In this document: in pieces, positions 12,717 through 21,444 of the stretch | Position numbering within the stretch: the first letter of the stretch is position 1 | Layout of the letters: each line of letters starts with the position of its first letter | Source: Neisseria dentiae | Lineage (GTDB): Bacteria > Pseudomonadota > Gammaproteobacteria > Burkholderiales > Neisseriaceae | Direction of reading: 5' to 3' | DNA: 64,000 nt | Assembly: GCF_014055005.1 (NCBI RefSeq) | Contig: NZ_CP059570.1 | Coordinates: forward strand, 2,294,001-2,358,000 | Program-made: the position numbers and the translations under genes | The notes under the pieces: generated by a model | Database searches by the model: none | The model's input: the letters and a program-made list of their open reading frames with translations, nothing else | What the model was told of the DNA's origin: nothing

Positions 12717-12745
12717 ATTATACTTTGTAAAAAATATAATATCAA
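12717..12745 (-). promoter_or_regulatory. Sigma70-like promoter of rplK-rplA-rplJ-rplL-rpoB-rpoC
   Basis: On the minus strand TTGATA (12745-12740) and TATAAT (12722-12717) are separated by exactly 17 bases. The -10 hexamer matches the consensus fully and the -35 box in five of six positions. It lies in the 122-bp gap between nusG and rplK, 67 bases ahead of the rplK start. Confidence 0.85.
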
Positions 12746-12772
12746 TCTGTTTGCCAACAATTTAACCGACAG

Positions 12773-13309
12773 CTACTGGATTTTTTCCACTTGGTTAAAT
12801 TCAAGCTCGACAGGTGTTTCCCTGCCGAAAATCTGCACTGACACACGCAGCTTGTTACGCTCGTAATTGACTTCTTCAACGATACCGTTAAAGTCGGCAA
12901 ACGGGCCTTCATTTACCCGAACCTGCTGACCGACTTCAAATTCAACCTTAGGTTTCGGCTTTTCGACACCGGTTTGGACTTGTTGCAAAATAGCATCAAC
13001 CTCTTTTTGCGAAATCGGCATCGGGCGGTTAGCAGTTCCACCGATAAAACCGGAAACCCTGGGCGTACTTTTTACCAAATGCCAGGAATCATCGGTCATT
13101 TCCATTTCAATCAGTACATAACCGGGAAAAAACTTACGCTCACTAATGGTTTTGCGACCGTTTTTAATATCAACTACCTCTTCCACCGGCACAAGAATCT
13201 GCCCGAAGTAGTCACCCATATTTTCACGCGCAATACGCTCTTTCAAAGTTTTTTGCACGTTTTTCTCAAAGCCGGAATAAGCCTGCACAACATACCAACG
13301 TTTAGACAT
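12773..13309 (-). CDS. nusG: Transcription termination/antitermination factor NusG
   Basis: A 178-residue NusG. The N-terminal NGN domain begins M-S-K-R-W-Y-V-V-Q-A-Y-S-G and contains F-P-G-Y-V-L-I-E-M-E-M; it binds RNA polymerase. The C-terminal KOW domain has V-G-Q-Q-V-R-V-N-E-G-P-F-A-D-F-N-G and binds Rho or S10. It starts two bases past the secE stop, as in the usual secE-nusG pair. Confidence 0.97.
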   Translation of the reverse strand: MSKRWYVVQAYSGFEKNVQKTLKERIARENMGDYFGQILVPVEEVVDIKNGRKTISERKFFPGYVLIEMEMTDDSWHLVKSTPRVSGFIGGTANRPMPISQKEVDAILQQVQTGVEKPKPKVEFEVGQQVRVNEGPFADFNGIVEEVNYERNKLRVSVQIFGRETPVELEFNQVEKIQ

Positions 13310-13311
13310 TT

Positions 13312-13761
13312 TTATCCCCTCTTCAACAACAAATCAAAAAACAACCATGAAATCAAACTATCTACCGCATAGATAAACAGTGACAACACAGCTACAAAAA
13401 CCACAACAAAAAATGTCATCCGAACAGCATCTTTCCGGGGAGGCCAGACAACTTTTTTAAATTCGGCAACCGAATCACGCACATAAGCAATCAAACGGCG
13501 TCCGAAGTCGCACCAATAAAACACTATTAACAAGCCTGCAATCACACCGGCCACAGGAAACAACGCCCGCACATATACCGATAAATTCTGCACGCCATAA
13601 AAAGCCCACAACCCCACCGCAACCAATGCGACTGCGATTGCCAGCTTGAAAATATCAGCCCCTTTGGAACCGGAACCATGATGATGCTCAGATAACTTAC
13701 TCTCCGTCCGCACAAGCCGGCCGGGCTTTTCTTCCTTATCCTGCGGTATATTTTCAGCCAT
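13312..13761 (-). CDS. secE: Protein translocase subunit SecE
   Basis: A 149-residue SecE with an N-terminal cytoplasmic extension of about 35 charged residues, two membrane helices near residues 37-75, and the conserved essential core. The core is an amphipathic helix (V-A-E-F-K-K-V-V-W-P) followed by the third helix. The three-helix form is the one seen in E. coli rather than the short single-helix form. Together with SecY it builds the inner-membrane channel. Confidence 0.93.
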   Translation of the reverse strand: MAENIPQDKEEKPGRLVRTESKLSEHHHGSGSKGADIFKLAIAVALVAVGLWAFYGVQNLSVYVRALFPVAGVIAGLLIVFYWCDFGRRLIAYVRDSVAEFKKVVWPPRKDAVRMTFFVVVFVAVLSLFIYAVDSLISWLFFDLLLKRG

Positions 13762-13885
13762 CTCTTTTCCAATATTTAGTGAAAGGCAGCAGTACAGCCT
13801 TCCGTTACATCAAACAGCAACCCAAACAAACAAAACATATTTGCTTGAAATTATCAGCCATAAAACAATGACCCGTTTTAAATGG

Positions 13886-13923
13886 TAAAAAATTAACCGG
13901 CACAAAGGCCGGTTAATTTTTTA
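13886..13923 (-). terminator. Terminator after tRNA-Trp
   Basis: The stem AATTAACCGG/CCGGTTAATT with loop CACAAAGG is flanked by A-runs and T-runs on both sides, so it can work in both directions. It separates the tuf/tRNA-Trp transcript from secE-nusG. Confidence 0.85.
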
Positions 13924-13924
13924 T

Positions 13925-14000
13925 TGGCAGGCCAGGAGGGTCTCGAACCCCCAACCCTCGGTTTTGGAGACCGATACTCTACCAATTGAGCTACTGGCCT
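13925..14000 (-). tRNA. trpT: tRNA-Trp (CCA)
   Basis: A 76-base cloverleaf including an encoded 3' CCA. The acceptor AGGCCAG pairs with CTGGCCT. The D-arm is AGCTC..GAGT, the anticodon loop CTCCAAA gives CCA, and the T-loop is GGTTCGAGACC. Its place between tuf and secE is the same as in E. coli. Confidence 0.97.
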
Positions 14001-14007
14001 CTAATAA

Positions 14008-15192
14008 TTAAGCAATGATAGAAGATACCACGCCTGCACCTACGGTGCGGCCGCCTTCGCGAATCGCAAAACGCAAACCGTCTTCCATGGCGATCGGCGC
14101 AATCAGTTCTACGGTGATGGTTACGTTTTCACCCGGCATTACCATTTCTACGCCCTCTTCCAAAGTTACCGCGCCGGTAACGTCGGTGGTGCGGAAGTAG
14201 AATTGCGGACGGTAGTTTGCGAAGAACGGAGTGTGGCGGCCGCCCTCTTCTTTGCTCAACACATACACTTCTGCTTTGAACTTGGTGTGCGGGGTGATGG
14301 AACCGGGCTTGGCCAATACTTGGCCGCGCTCTACTTCTTCACGTTTGGTGCCGCGCAGCAGTACGCCTACGTTGTCGCCGGCTTGGCCTTGATCCAGCAG
14401 CTTGCGGAACATTTCCACACCGGTACAGGTGGTTTTTTGGGTGGCTTTCAGACCGACGATTTCGATCTCGTCGCCTACGTTGATGATACCGCGCTCTACA
14501 CGGCCGGTTACCACGGTGCCGCGGCCGGAAATTGAGAATACGTCTTCAATCGGCAGCAGGAAGGGTTTGTCTACGGCACGCTCGGGCGTGGGGATGTAGC
14601 TGTCCAAAGCGGCGGCCAGTTCGAAGATTTTTTCTTTGTAAGCGGCATCGCCTTCCAAGGCGCGCAGGGCGGAACCTTGTACGATCGGGCAGTCGTCGCC
14701 GGGGAAGTCGTAGCTTGACAGCAGGTCGCGGATTTCCATTTCAACCAGCTCCAGCAGCTCGGCATCGTCAACCATGTCGCATTTGTTCATGAATACGATG
14801 ATGTAGGGTACGCCTACCTGACGGGCCAGCAGGATGTGTTCGCGGGTTTGCGGCATAGGGCCGTCGGCAGCGGATACCACCAGAATCGCGCCGTCCATTT
14901 GGGCGGCACCGGTAATCATGTTTTTAACGTAGTCGGCGTGGCCCGGGCAGTCTACGTGGGCGTAGTGGCGGCCTTCGGTTTCGTATTCTACGTGTGAGGT
15001 GTTAATGGTGATGCCGCGGGCTTTTTCTTCCGGGGCATTGTCGATTTGGTCGTAGCCTTTAGCCTGACCGCCGAATTTTTCGGCCAGAATGGTGGTCAGT
15101 GCGGCAGTCAAAGTGGTTTTACCATGGTCAACGTGACCGATGGTGCCAACGTTTACGTGCGGTTTGCTCCGCTCGAATTTTTCTTTAGCCAT
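14008..15192 (-). CDS. tuf: Elongation factor Tu
   Basis: A 394-residue EF-Tu, the GTPase that brings aminoacyl-tRNA to the ribosome. G1 is G-H-V-D-H-G-K-T near residue 19, G2 includes R-G-I-T-I-N-T, G3 is D-C-P-G-H-A-D near residue 81, and G4 is N-K-C-D near residue 136. Domains II and III are complete. The gene sits between tRNA-Thr and tRNA-Trp (the tufB position of E. coli). Whether a second copy exists elsewhere cannot be seen here. Confidence 0.98.
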   Translation of the reverse strand: MAKEKFERSKPHVNVGTIGHVDHGKTTLTAALTTILAEKFGGQAKGYDQIDNAPEEKARGITINTSHVEYETEGRHYAHVDCPGHADYVKNMITGAAQMDGAILVVSAADGPMPQTREHILLARQVGVPYIIVFMNKCDMVDDAELLELVEMEIRDLLSSYDFPGDDCPIVQGSALRALEGDAAYKEKIFELAAALDSYIPTPERAVDKPFLLPIEDVFSISGRGTVVTGRVERGIINVGDEIEIVGLKATQKTTCTGVEMFRKLLDQGQAGDNVGVLLRGTKREEVERGQVLAKPGSITPHTKFKAEVYVLSKEEGGRHTPFFANYRPQFYFRTTDVTGAVTLEEGVEMVMPGENVTITVELIAPIAMEDGLRFAIREGGRTVGAGVVSSIIA

Positions 15193-15240
15193 GGCAATTT
15201 TCCTATTCCTAAAGCTTTAAGTTTGGGTGAATGAATGGAT

Positions 15241-15315
<75 letters not shown>

Positions 15316-15324
15316 TGATTTTTT

Positions 15325-15398
15325 TGGAGCGGGTGAAGGGAATCGAACCCTCACCGTAAGCTTGGAAGGCTTCTGCTCTACCATTGAGCTACACCCGC
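15325..15398 (-). tRNA. glyT: tRNA-Gly (TCC)
   Basis: A 74-base cloverleaf with encoded CCA. The acceptor GCGGGTG pairs with CACCCGC, the anticodon loop is CTTCCAA and the T-loop is GGTTCGATTCC. Confidence 0.96.
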
Positions 15399-15435
15399 TT
15401 ACTGTATTTCTCTGCTCCAAGTTTGATTGGATTTT

Positions 15436-15519
15436 TGGTGGAGGGAGAAGGATTCGAACCTTCGAAGCTTACGCAACAGATTTACAGTCTGCCCCCTTTG
15501 ACCGCTCGGGAATCCCTCC
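15436..15519 (-). tRNA. tyrU: tRNA-Tyr (GTA)
   Basis: An 84-base class II tRNA with a long variable arm and encoded CCA. The acceptor GGAGGGA pairs with TCCCTCC and the anticodon loop is CTGTAAA. It is the first gene of the tRNA-tuf transcript. Confidence 0.96.
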
Positions 15520-15534
15520 AAAAAGAGAAACGCA

Positions 15535-15563
15535 ATATTAGAGACTTCTCAAAACCCCGTCAA
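15535..15563 (-). promoter_or_regulatory. Sigma70-like promoter of the tRNA-Tyr/Gly/Thr-tuf transcript
   Basis: On the minus strand TTGACG (15563-15558) and TAATAT (15540-15535) are spaced by exactly 17 bases and lie 16 bases ahead of the mature tRNA-Tyr. Both hexamers match the consensus in at least four positions, as expected for a strong stable-RNA promoter. Confidence 0.82.
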
Positions 15564-15648
15564 GATGATTTTTGCGTTTTTTTATTAATTAATCTTAACG
15601 CGGTAATTTTAAATAAATTTATTTTTGTTCAGACGGCCTCCGAACGGT

Positions 15649-15900
15649 TTACTTTTCTGCAACAATCCGTTCGTATTTTGCCTGCAACTCTTCAGGGCTT
15701 TCGGGATTTTCTTCGTCGATCAGAATGCAGTCCACCGGGCACACTTGCTGGCATTGAGGCTCGTCGTAGTGTCCGACGCATTGCGTGCAGAGATTGGGGT
15801 TGATTTCGTAAATTTCCTCCCCTTGCGAAATGGCGTCGTTGGGGCATTCCGGCTCGCAGACATCACAGTTAATGCACTCATCCGTAATAAAGAGCGACAT
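15649..15900 (-). CDS. YfhL-type 2[4Fe-4S] ferredoxin
   Basis: An 83-residue small electron carrier. The first cluster motif is C9-x2-C12-x2-C15-x3-C19. The second is C38-x2-C41-x8-C50-x3-C54-P, with the eight-residue insertion between the second and third cysteines that marks the Alvin/YfhL type. The C-terminal tail of about 25 acidic residues is also typical. It appears to be a single-gene unit. Its redox partner cannot be inferred from the neighbours. Confidence 0.93.
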   Translation of the reverse strand: MSLFITDECINCDVCEPECPNDAISQGEEIYEINPNLCTQCVGHYDEPQCQQVCPVDCILIDEENPESPEELQAKYERIVAEK

Positions 15901-15987
15901 TTTTTTTCCTTTAAAAATATTGAGTTCAAAACCGAAGGCGGATTATAACATAAACTGCTTTCAAACCATTGCCTTCCGCTTCGGCAT

Positions 15988-16036
15988 AAAACACCAGAGG
16001 CCGTCTGAAAACCTTCAGACGGCCTCTGGTGTTTTA
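15988..16036 (-). terminator. Extended DUS hairpin terminator of the FadL-type gene
   Basis: AAAACACCAGAGGCCGTCTG forms a stem of more than 20 bp with its inverse, extending the DUS pair on both sides, and is followed on the minus strand by TTTTATG. It lies five bases past the stop at 16041. Confidence 0.8.
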
Positions 16037-16040
16037 TGTT

Positions 16041-17447
16041 TTAAAAACGGTAGTTGTATTGCAAACCTACGATATGGGCATGGCTTTTATAGCTGGCGGA
16101 TGAAGAAACATTGCTGTCTACGGTAACGACTTGTGCATTGGATGCTTTGCCCTGCACGACAGCATCGCCTTTTTGGATATGCACATAGCTGTATGCGGCG
16201 TTTAATGTGTGTTTTTTGCCGATGTCGTATTTCGCACCCAGCGAGTACCAAATCCGGTTATTGTCGGGCATGGTAACGAGGCGCTCGTTGGCACTGCGCA
16301 CGGGTGATTGGTCGTAAGCCATGCCGAAGCGCAGTTGCAGCGGTTCGCTGACTTGGTATGCTGCTCCGAGCGATACTTTGTAAGTGTCGCGCCAGTTGGG
16401 CTCGATAACGGTTTGGTTGGACGGCTGGCCGCTGGCGGTGCGTTTGGCGTTTTCAAACTGCAATTCGGCGCGGTTGAAGCGCGAGTGGCGCGTCCATGTT
16501 ACGTCGCCGAACAAGTCCCACTGCTCGCCTGCACGATACATACCGTGTACCGACAACGATTCGGGTGTGGTGATTTTCAGGCTGGCTTTTTCATGCGGCA
16601 CATAACCGGTGCCGCCGTTTTCCAATGTTTGGCCGATACGGGCGGCATACAGGCGTTGCGCCACGGCACCTTGCGCCGTCCAATCCGCCGTGCCTTCCAG
16701 ATTATGTTTGATACGCGAACGGTAGTTTACGCCCACGCGGGTGCGGTCGTTAATATCCCACATCCATGCCAGATGGTAGCCGAAACCCCAGTCTTTGCCT
16801 TTAACTTCGGCATAGCCGTCCATGCTGCCGGCACCGGCGGGATCGGGATTGAGGGCGGTTTGCCGTGCCGATGCCGCCCAGTCGGCATACTTCCGCAGGC
16901 CGGCCGAGCTGTATTGTGCGATGGCGCCCACTGCAACCGAGTGTTTTTCGTTTAGTTTGAACGCCACGGCAGGCTCTACTGCCACAGTAGTCAATTCGGT
17001 TTTATTCAGATTGTAGCGCAGGGCGGAATCGTGGGCATATTCGGTTTTGGAGCCGAACGGTACATAAACGCCCAATCCGACGGCCACATCGTCGTTCACT
17101 TTGTAGGCGCCATAGATATGCGGGGCAAACACCAAATCTTTGGCGATTTTACCGCTGCCGCTGCTGTTGTTTACGGTGGTGCCGCCGTTATAAACGGCCT
17201 GGCCTTCGCTGTATTTCACGCTGGGAGAAACGAGGTTTAATGAGGCCGAGATTTCGGAACTTTCCAGCTTAGTCAGGCCGGCGGGGTTGTAAAACAGGGT
17301 TGACGCATCGGCGGCTTCCGCGGCAGCGGCGTTGGCGGTGCTTTGTGCCGAAACGGACTGGGTGCCGAAATGATAGCCGGAAGCGTGTGCCTGCATGGCA
17401 AATACCGCACCGATAATCACGGGAAGATAGCGTTGTGTGTGTTTCAT
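16041..17447 (-). CDS. FadL/OmpP1-family outer-membrane porin
   Basis: A 468-residue outer-membrane beta-barrel with a signal peptide (cleavage likely after M-Q-A-H-A, residue 22). The mature N-terminus S-G-Y-H-F-G-T-Q-S-V and the following A-x-A-x-D-A-S-T-L-F-Y-N-P-A-G-L are the family signature: the N-terminal hatch and the N-P-A-G motif. Barrel strands alternate to a C-terminal aromatic end, Q-Y-N-Y-R-F. FadL proteins admit long-chain fatty acids and other hydrophobic compounds across the outer membrane. It is a single-gene unit with its own terminator. Confidence 0.92.
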   Translation of the reverse strand: MKHTQRYLPVIIGAVFAMQAHASGYHFGTQSVSAQSTANAAAAEAADASTLFYNPAGLTKLESSEISASLNLVSPSVKYSEGQAVYNGGTTVNNSSGSGKIAKDLVFAPHIYGAYKVNDDVAVGLGVYVPFGSKTEYAHDSALRYNLNKTELTTVAVEPAVAFKLNEKHSVAVGAIAQYSSAGLRKYADWAASARQTALNPDPAGAGSMDGYAEVKGKDWGFGYHLAWMWDINDRTRVGVNYRSRIKHNLEGTADWTAQGAVAQRLYAARIGQTLENGGTGYVPHEKASLKITTPESLSVHGMYRAGEQWDLFGDVTWTRHSRFNRAELQFENAKRTASGQPSNQTVIEPNWRDTYKVSLGAAYQVSEPLQLRFGMAYDQSPVRSANERLVTMPDNNRIWYSLGAKYDIGKKHTLNAAYSYVHIQKGDAVVQGKASNAQVVTVDSNVSSSASYKSHAHIVGLQYNYRF

Positions 17448-17793
17448 AGCTTCAAACCAATCAAAAAATCAATATAAAAATATTCGCGAACCGCCGGTTG
17501 CAGATACCGTTTGAAAGCTGCGGCAACTGCCGTTTTAATAATGCTTCAGCGGCTGCATCACTACGGTTCGCTATGTTAGAAATTTAGTGTAGGCACTCAA
17601 TTCTATAACATTTCTTTTCATTTTATGTGATATTTTTCACAAGATCAGCCGGCTAAGCGGTATTTTTGTTGTTTTCTCCCTATTAATAGTTAAACCACTC
17701 GCTTTGCAACGGTTCTGTGATACTCAGGCTTGATCGGGCATGATGTGTGCGTATTTTTTTGAGTTGATTGGCTATAGCGAAAACACACAGGCC

Positions 17794-17989
17794 GAGACCT
17801 TTGCAAAAATACCTTAAGGCCGTCTGAAATGCTTAAATACCGTCATTCCCGCGTAGGCGGGAATCCAGATGGAAATATTGAAGTATTGATTAAACAAATA
17901 CTTGGATGCCAAGCGTCTGGATTCCCGCCTACGCGGGAATGACGGAGTTCAGATTTTTTAGATAGCAATTTGAATTTTGCAAAGGTCTC
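17794..17989. mobile_element. Second copy of the GAGACC-ended dRS3 repeat
   Basis: A 196-bp element almost identical to that at 1123-1319, one base shorter near its left end. The dRS3 20-mers are at 17845-17864 and 17921-17940. It lies in the 594-bp gap between ntrX and the FadL-type gene. The remainder of that gap (17448-17793) is AT-rich leader with no clear feature. Confidence 0.75.
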
Positions 17990-18019
17990 AGGCCGTCTGA
18001 AAGCTTTCAGACGGCCTGT
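17990..18019 (-). terminator. DUS hairpin after ntrX
   Basis: AGGCCGTCTGAAAGCTTTCAGACGG-type perfect palindrome of about 30 bases, 22 bases past the ntrX stop and directly abutting the repeat element. Confidence 0.65.
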
Positions 18020-18041
18020 TCGGTCAAATCATATTTCGTGT

Positions 18042-19322
18042 TTATTCGTCGGCGTTTTTATCGCTGCCGCGGCGCGAAAAATTGATACCGAGCTGCTTCA
18101 GTTTTCGGTAAAGGTGGGTGCGCTCCAAACCGACTTTCTGGGCCACCCGGCTCATGTTGTGGCTTTCCTGAACGATATGGTATTCGAAATAACGGCGCTC
18201 CAATTCTTCGCGCAATTCGCGCAACGGCATATTGAAGTTGAAACCGCCCACCATCTCGGAAACCGGGGCACGGTTCATCTGCCCGAGTACGGCGCCTACC
18301 GCCTGCTCGTCCACTTCACCGCCTTCCGCACCCAGCGCGAGGTTTTTCACCACGCCGCGCAATTGCTCGAAGTTGCCCGGCCAATCGTATTGGCGCAGGA
18401 TATTCAATGCGGCGGGGCTGAATTTGACCGGTGTGATTTTCTGTGTTTCGGCCAACTCGCTCAGAATCCGCTCAACCAAAAACACCATGTCGTCGGGCTG
18501 GCTGCGCAGCGGCGGAATCTTAATCACACAGGCCGACAAGGCTTCTTGCAGCTTGGCATCGATAACCGGATTCTCGGCCGTTTCGCTTTGCTGGCTGGCG
18601 GCGCAGATAATGCGCACATTGCTGCGTTCGGCCTTGCTCAGCAAAAACGCAATGCCCTGTTGCAGGCTTTTGCTGTATTCGGAAATATCACCCAAATACA
18701 GCACCCCGCCTGCCGCTTTTTGCAGCAGTTCCATCGGAATATCGACGATATGTTCGGTTTTGCCCGGCTCCACCCACGGGTTGCCGTTTTTTTGGAAATA
18801 ACGGGCAACCAGCCCGAACGGCGAACCGCTCTCGCCGGTTAGCAGCACGGGTTTGTTTTGCTTGATGGCCGGCTCTAAGGCCCGGTTAAGCTCTTGAATC
18901 GACGGGCTATTTCCGAGCTTATCGAGCGACAGCCCTGCTGCGGCCTGCATTTCACCGTATTTCAGGGCACGGTCAACCGTGCTCAACAGTTTTTGCAGCG
19001 CAATGGGTTTTTCGAGAAAATCCAACGCGCCTATTTTTGTGGCCTCGACGGCGGTGTCGATGCTGGCGTGGCCGCTCATCATCACCACCGGCATGGTGAG
19101 CTGGCCGTTTTTCGCCCATTCTTTCAAAAGGGTAATACCGTCGCAGTCGGGCATCCAGATGTCGAGCAGCACCATCGCCGGACGGGTTTGGTGGCGGAGC
19201 TGGCGCGCTTCTTCGGCATTTTCGGCCAACGTAACGGTATAGCCTTCGTCTTGAAGGATTTCCGAGAGCAAGTCGCGGATGCCGATTTCGTCGTCCACAA
19301 TCAAAATATCACTACTACGCAT
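18042..19322 (-). CDS. ntrX: NtrX-type response regulator with degenerate AAA+ domain
   Basis: A 426-residue NtrC-family protein. The receiver domain (1-120) keeps the acidic pair D10-D11, the phospho-acceptor D54 (L-L-D-I-W-M-P-D) and the K-P motif near 105. The central AAA+ domain is shortened. Its Walker A site reads G-E-S-G-S-P-F-G (163-170) instead of G-E-S-G-x-G-K-E/T, and I find no G-A-F-T-G-A loop that contacts sigma54. A C-terminal Fis-type helix-turn-helix (S-R-V-A-Q-K-V-G-L-E-R-T-H-L-Y-R-K-L) is intact. It therefore probably binds DNA without ATP-driven sigma54 activation. In N. gonorrhoeae NtrYX controls respiratory genes. It overlaps ntrY by 8 bp. Confidence 0.9.
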   Translation of the reverse strand: MRSSDILIVDDEIGIRDLLSEILQDEGYTVTLAENAEEARQLRHQTRPAMVLLDIWMPDCDGITLLKEWAKNGQLTMPVVMMSGHASIDTAVEATKIGALDFLEKPIALQKLLSTVDRALKYGEMQAAAGLSLDKLGNSPSIQELNRALEPAIKQNKPVLLTGESGSPFGLVARYFQKNGNPWVEPGKTEHIVDIPMELLQKAAGGVLYLGDISEYSKSLQQGIAFLLSKAERSNVRIICAASQQSETAENPVIDAKLQEALSACVIKIPPLRSQPDDMVFLVERILSELAETQKITPVKFSPAALNILRQYDWPGNFEQLRGVVKNLALGAEGGEVDEQAVGAVLGQMNRAPVSEMVGGFNFNMPLRELREELERRYFEYHIVQESHNMSRVAQKVGLERTHLYRKLKQLGINFSRRGSDKNADE

Positions 19323-21441
19323 AAGCTTCTACCAATCTGGGCAAGACTATTCTGACACACGCGCCGCCTTCCGCCGGATTGTTCAGGCTGATGCGGCCGC
19401 CGTGTTCTTCGATGATTTTTTTCACCACGGGCAAACCCAGGCCGGTGCCGGTGGGTTTGTCGGTTACATAAGGTTCAAACGCATGATGCAGCATTTCTTT
19501 GCTGAAACTTTTGCCGTTGTTGGTTACGGTGAGCACCACGTGTTTGCTGTCTTCCGCCGGCTGCGTGCAAACGCGGACGGCCGGCGTGTTTTCTTCTTCG
19601 GCCGCTTCGGCTGCGTTTTTGAAAATATTGTGCAGCACCTGCCGCATGGCGGTGGTGTCGGCGGCAATGAAAAGGGCTATATTACTTAAATCGGCCGTGA
19701 ATGTACACTTACTGCCTTCATATAAAAACAAAACTTCTTCAATAATTTGGTTCAAATCAAGCCGTTCGAGCTTGAGCGAGGGCGCGCGCGCGTAATTGCG
19801 GAAGGCTTCCACCATTTCTTTCAAAGCCGCCACCTGCTTGATAATCGTGTCGGTGGAGCGCGTGAGAATCTGGGCGTCTTGTTCGCTGAGCTTATCATGC
19901 AATTTCCATGCCAATCTTTCGGCGGAAAGTTGGATTGGGGTGAGCGGGTTGCGGATTTCGTGCGCCAGGCGTTTGGCCACTTCGCCCCAAGCCGCTTCTT
20001 TCTGCGCCCGCACCAGCATGGTGATGTCGTCGAACACCATCACGATGCCGTTATCGTTATCGTCAGGCAGAATGGTGGCTTTCGCCAGCAGAATCCGCGC
20101 TTCGTCGGGCGCGGCATAGCCCAGCTGTACGGCTTTATCGACCGGGGCGGTTTCCACGATGGAGGCGAACGTTTCCGCCAGCACGGCGTGTTGCGGCGAC
20201 TGCTTCGCCCAGTCGTGCCAACTGGTGCCCGCCAAATCTTTCAATGAAACACCGAGTATGTGTTCCGCACTTTCGTTATAGGCTTTCAGACGGCCTGTAT
20301 CGTCTGTGGTTACCACGCCCGTGGTCAGGCTGGCCAACACGCACTCGAGGTAATGGCGGGCGGCTTCCTGCTGCAAGCGGTTGCGCTCGCTCGCCTCTTG
20401 GGCGATGCTCAGCTGTTCGGTCATGTGGTTGAACAGGTGCGTGAGCCTGCCGAATTCGTCGTTGCGGAAAATGGGGCGCTTTTGCGAAAAATCGCCCTGC
20501 GCCACCGCGCGTGCGCCTTCCGCCAGCGACAACACCGGCTCGACGAAACGGCGGGCGAAATACAGCGCCATCACCAAAGCCAGCATAATCGCCAGCAAGG
20601 TGGCCACCAGCAAGGTCACCAGAAAAAACGTTTGCAGGCCTTGTTTGGCATAAGTCAGCTCGGCATATTTGGCGCGCGCCGCTTCAATCAGCGTAGCGTC
20701 TTTTGCCACGTTTTCGGGAATGGGCTGACGGAAAAACAGCGCATTGCTGCTGCCGTTGCCTGCATTCACCGCCAGCCAGCCTTGCGCATACAGCACGCCG
20801 CCGAAGTTTTCGATGCTGCGCGCCGAACCGGACGTTTCCAGCAAATCGCGGGTAACATTGTCCAAAACCGGCACCGGCAGTTTGCCGGGATTGCGCACCA
20901 CATCAACCGCCTGCGTGCGCAGGTTGTAAACCGCAAGCTGGCTGAACTGCTGCGTATCGGGCGCGCCTGCCAGTGCGCGGCTCAGGTTGCGCCCCAGCGA
21001 TGCGGCGCTGATTAAGTCGATCTGCAACGGGGTGGCATTACGCACGCTGTTATCCAAAGCCAGATTCAGCGCCGATTTGCTTAGGTTCAAACCGCGCTCC
21101 AGCGCATCGTGGGTATCGTTGCCGAACCATGAATTAATGCTGTTGGAAATAAACTGGGCCGACACACCGAACAGAAACAAACCCGGCAGCACGGCCACCA
21201 GCGTAAACATACCGGCCAGGCGGCGGGCGATTTGCGAGCCGAACACACCACGCTGCACATCGCGCATCAGCAGGCGGATATAACGCACCAACACCGCCAG
21301 CAACACGGCCACCAGCACGCTGCTGGCGGCGATAATCCACCAGAAATAGTTGCCTAAAATGCTGTCGTTATCGGTGGCCAGCGTGAGGATATAGAGTGAA
21401 ATAAATGCAAGCACGCCGGCGATAAAAAGAAAATACCGCAT
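19315..21441 (-). CDS. ntrY: NtrY-type sensor histidine kinase
   Basis: A 708-residue membrane kinase. Several N-terminal helices (residues about 1-100) and a further pair around 285 flank a periplasmic or extracytoplasmic sensor part. A HAMP region (F-V-E-P-V-L-S-L-A-E-G-A-R-A-V-A-Q-G-D) follows, then a PAS domain. The H-box is L-A-H-E-I-R-N-P-L-T-P near residue 490, with the phospho-accepting His. The ATP-binding domain has an N-box (N-I-F-K-N-A-A-E-A) and G-box (G-T-G-L-G-L-P-V-V-K-K). It is the partner of NtrX, with overlapping coding ends. It follows the DUF4390 gene by three bases, so rsmB-DUF4390-ntrY-ntrX is probably one transcript. Confidence 0.93.
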   Translation of the reverse strand: MRYFLFIAGVLAFISLYILTLATDNDSILGNYFWWIIAASSVLVAVLLAVLVRYIRLLMRDVQRGVFGSQIARRLAGMFTLVAVLPGLFLFGVSAQFISNSINSWFGNDTHDALERGLNLSKSALNLALDNSVRNATPLQIDLISAASLGRNLSRALAGAPDTQQFSQLAVYNLRTQAVDVVRNPGKLPVPVLDNVTRDLLETSGSARSIENFGGVLYAQGWLAVNAGNGSSNALFFRQPIPENVAKDATLIEAARAKYAELTYAKQGLQTFFLVTLLVATLLAIMLALVMALYFARRFVEPVLSLAEGARAVAQGDFSQKRPIFRNDEFGRLTHLFNHMTEQLSIAQEASERNRLQQEAARHYLECVLASLTTGVVTTDDTGRLKAYNESAEHILGVSLKDLAGTSWHDWAKQSPQHAVLAETFASIVETAPVDKAVQLGYAAPDEARILLAKATILPDDNDNGIVMVFDDITMLVRAQKEAAWGEVAKRLAHEIRNPLTPIQLSAERLAWKLHDKLSEQDAQILTRSTDTIIKQVAALKEMVEAFRNYARAPSLKLERLDLNQIIEEVLFLYEGSKCTFTADLSNIALFIAADTTAMRQVLHNIFKNAAEAAEEENTPAVRVCTQPAEDSKHVVLTVTNNGKSFSKEMLHHAFEPYVTDKPTGTGLGLPVVKKIIEEHGGRISLNNPAEGGACVRIVLPRLVEAYA

Positions 21442-21444
21442 GGT

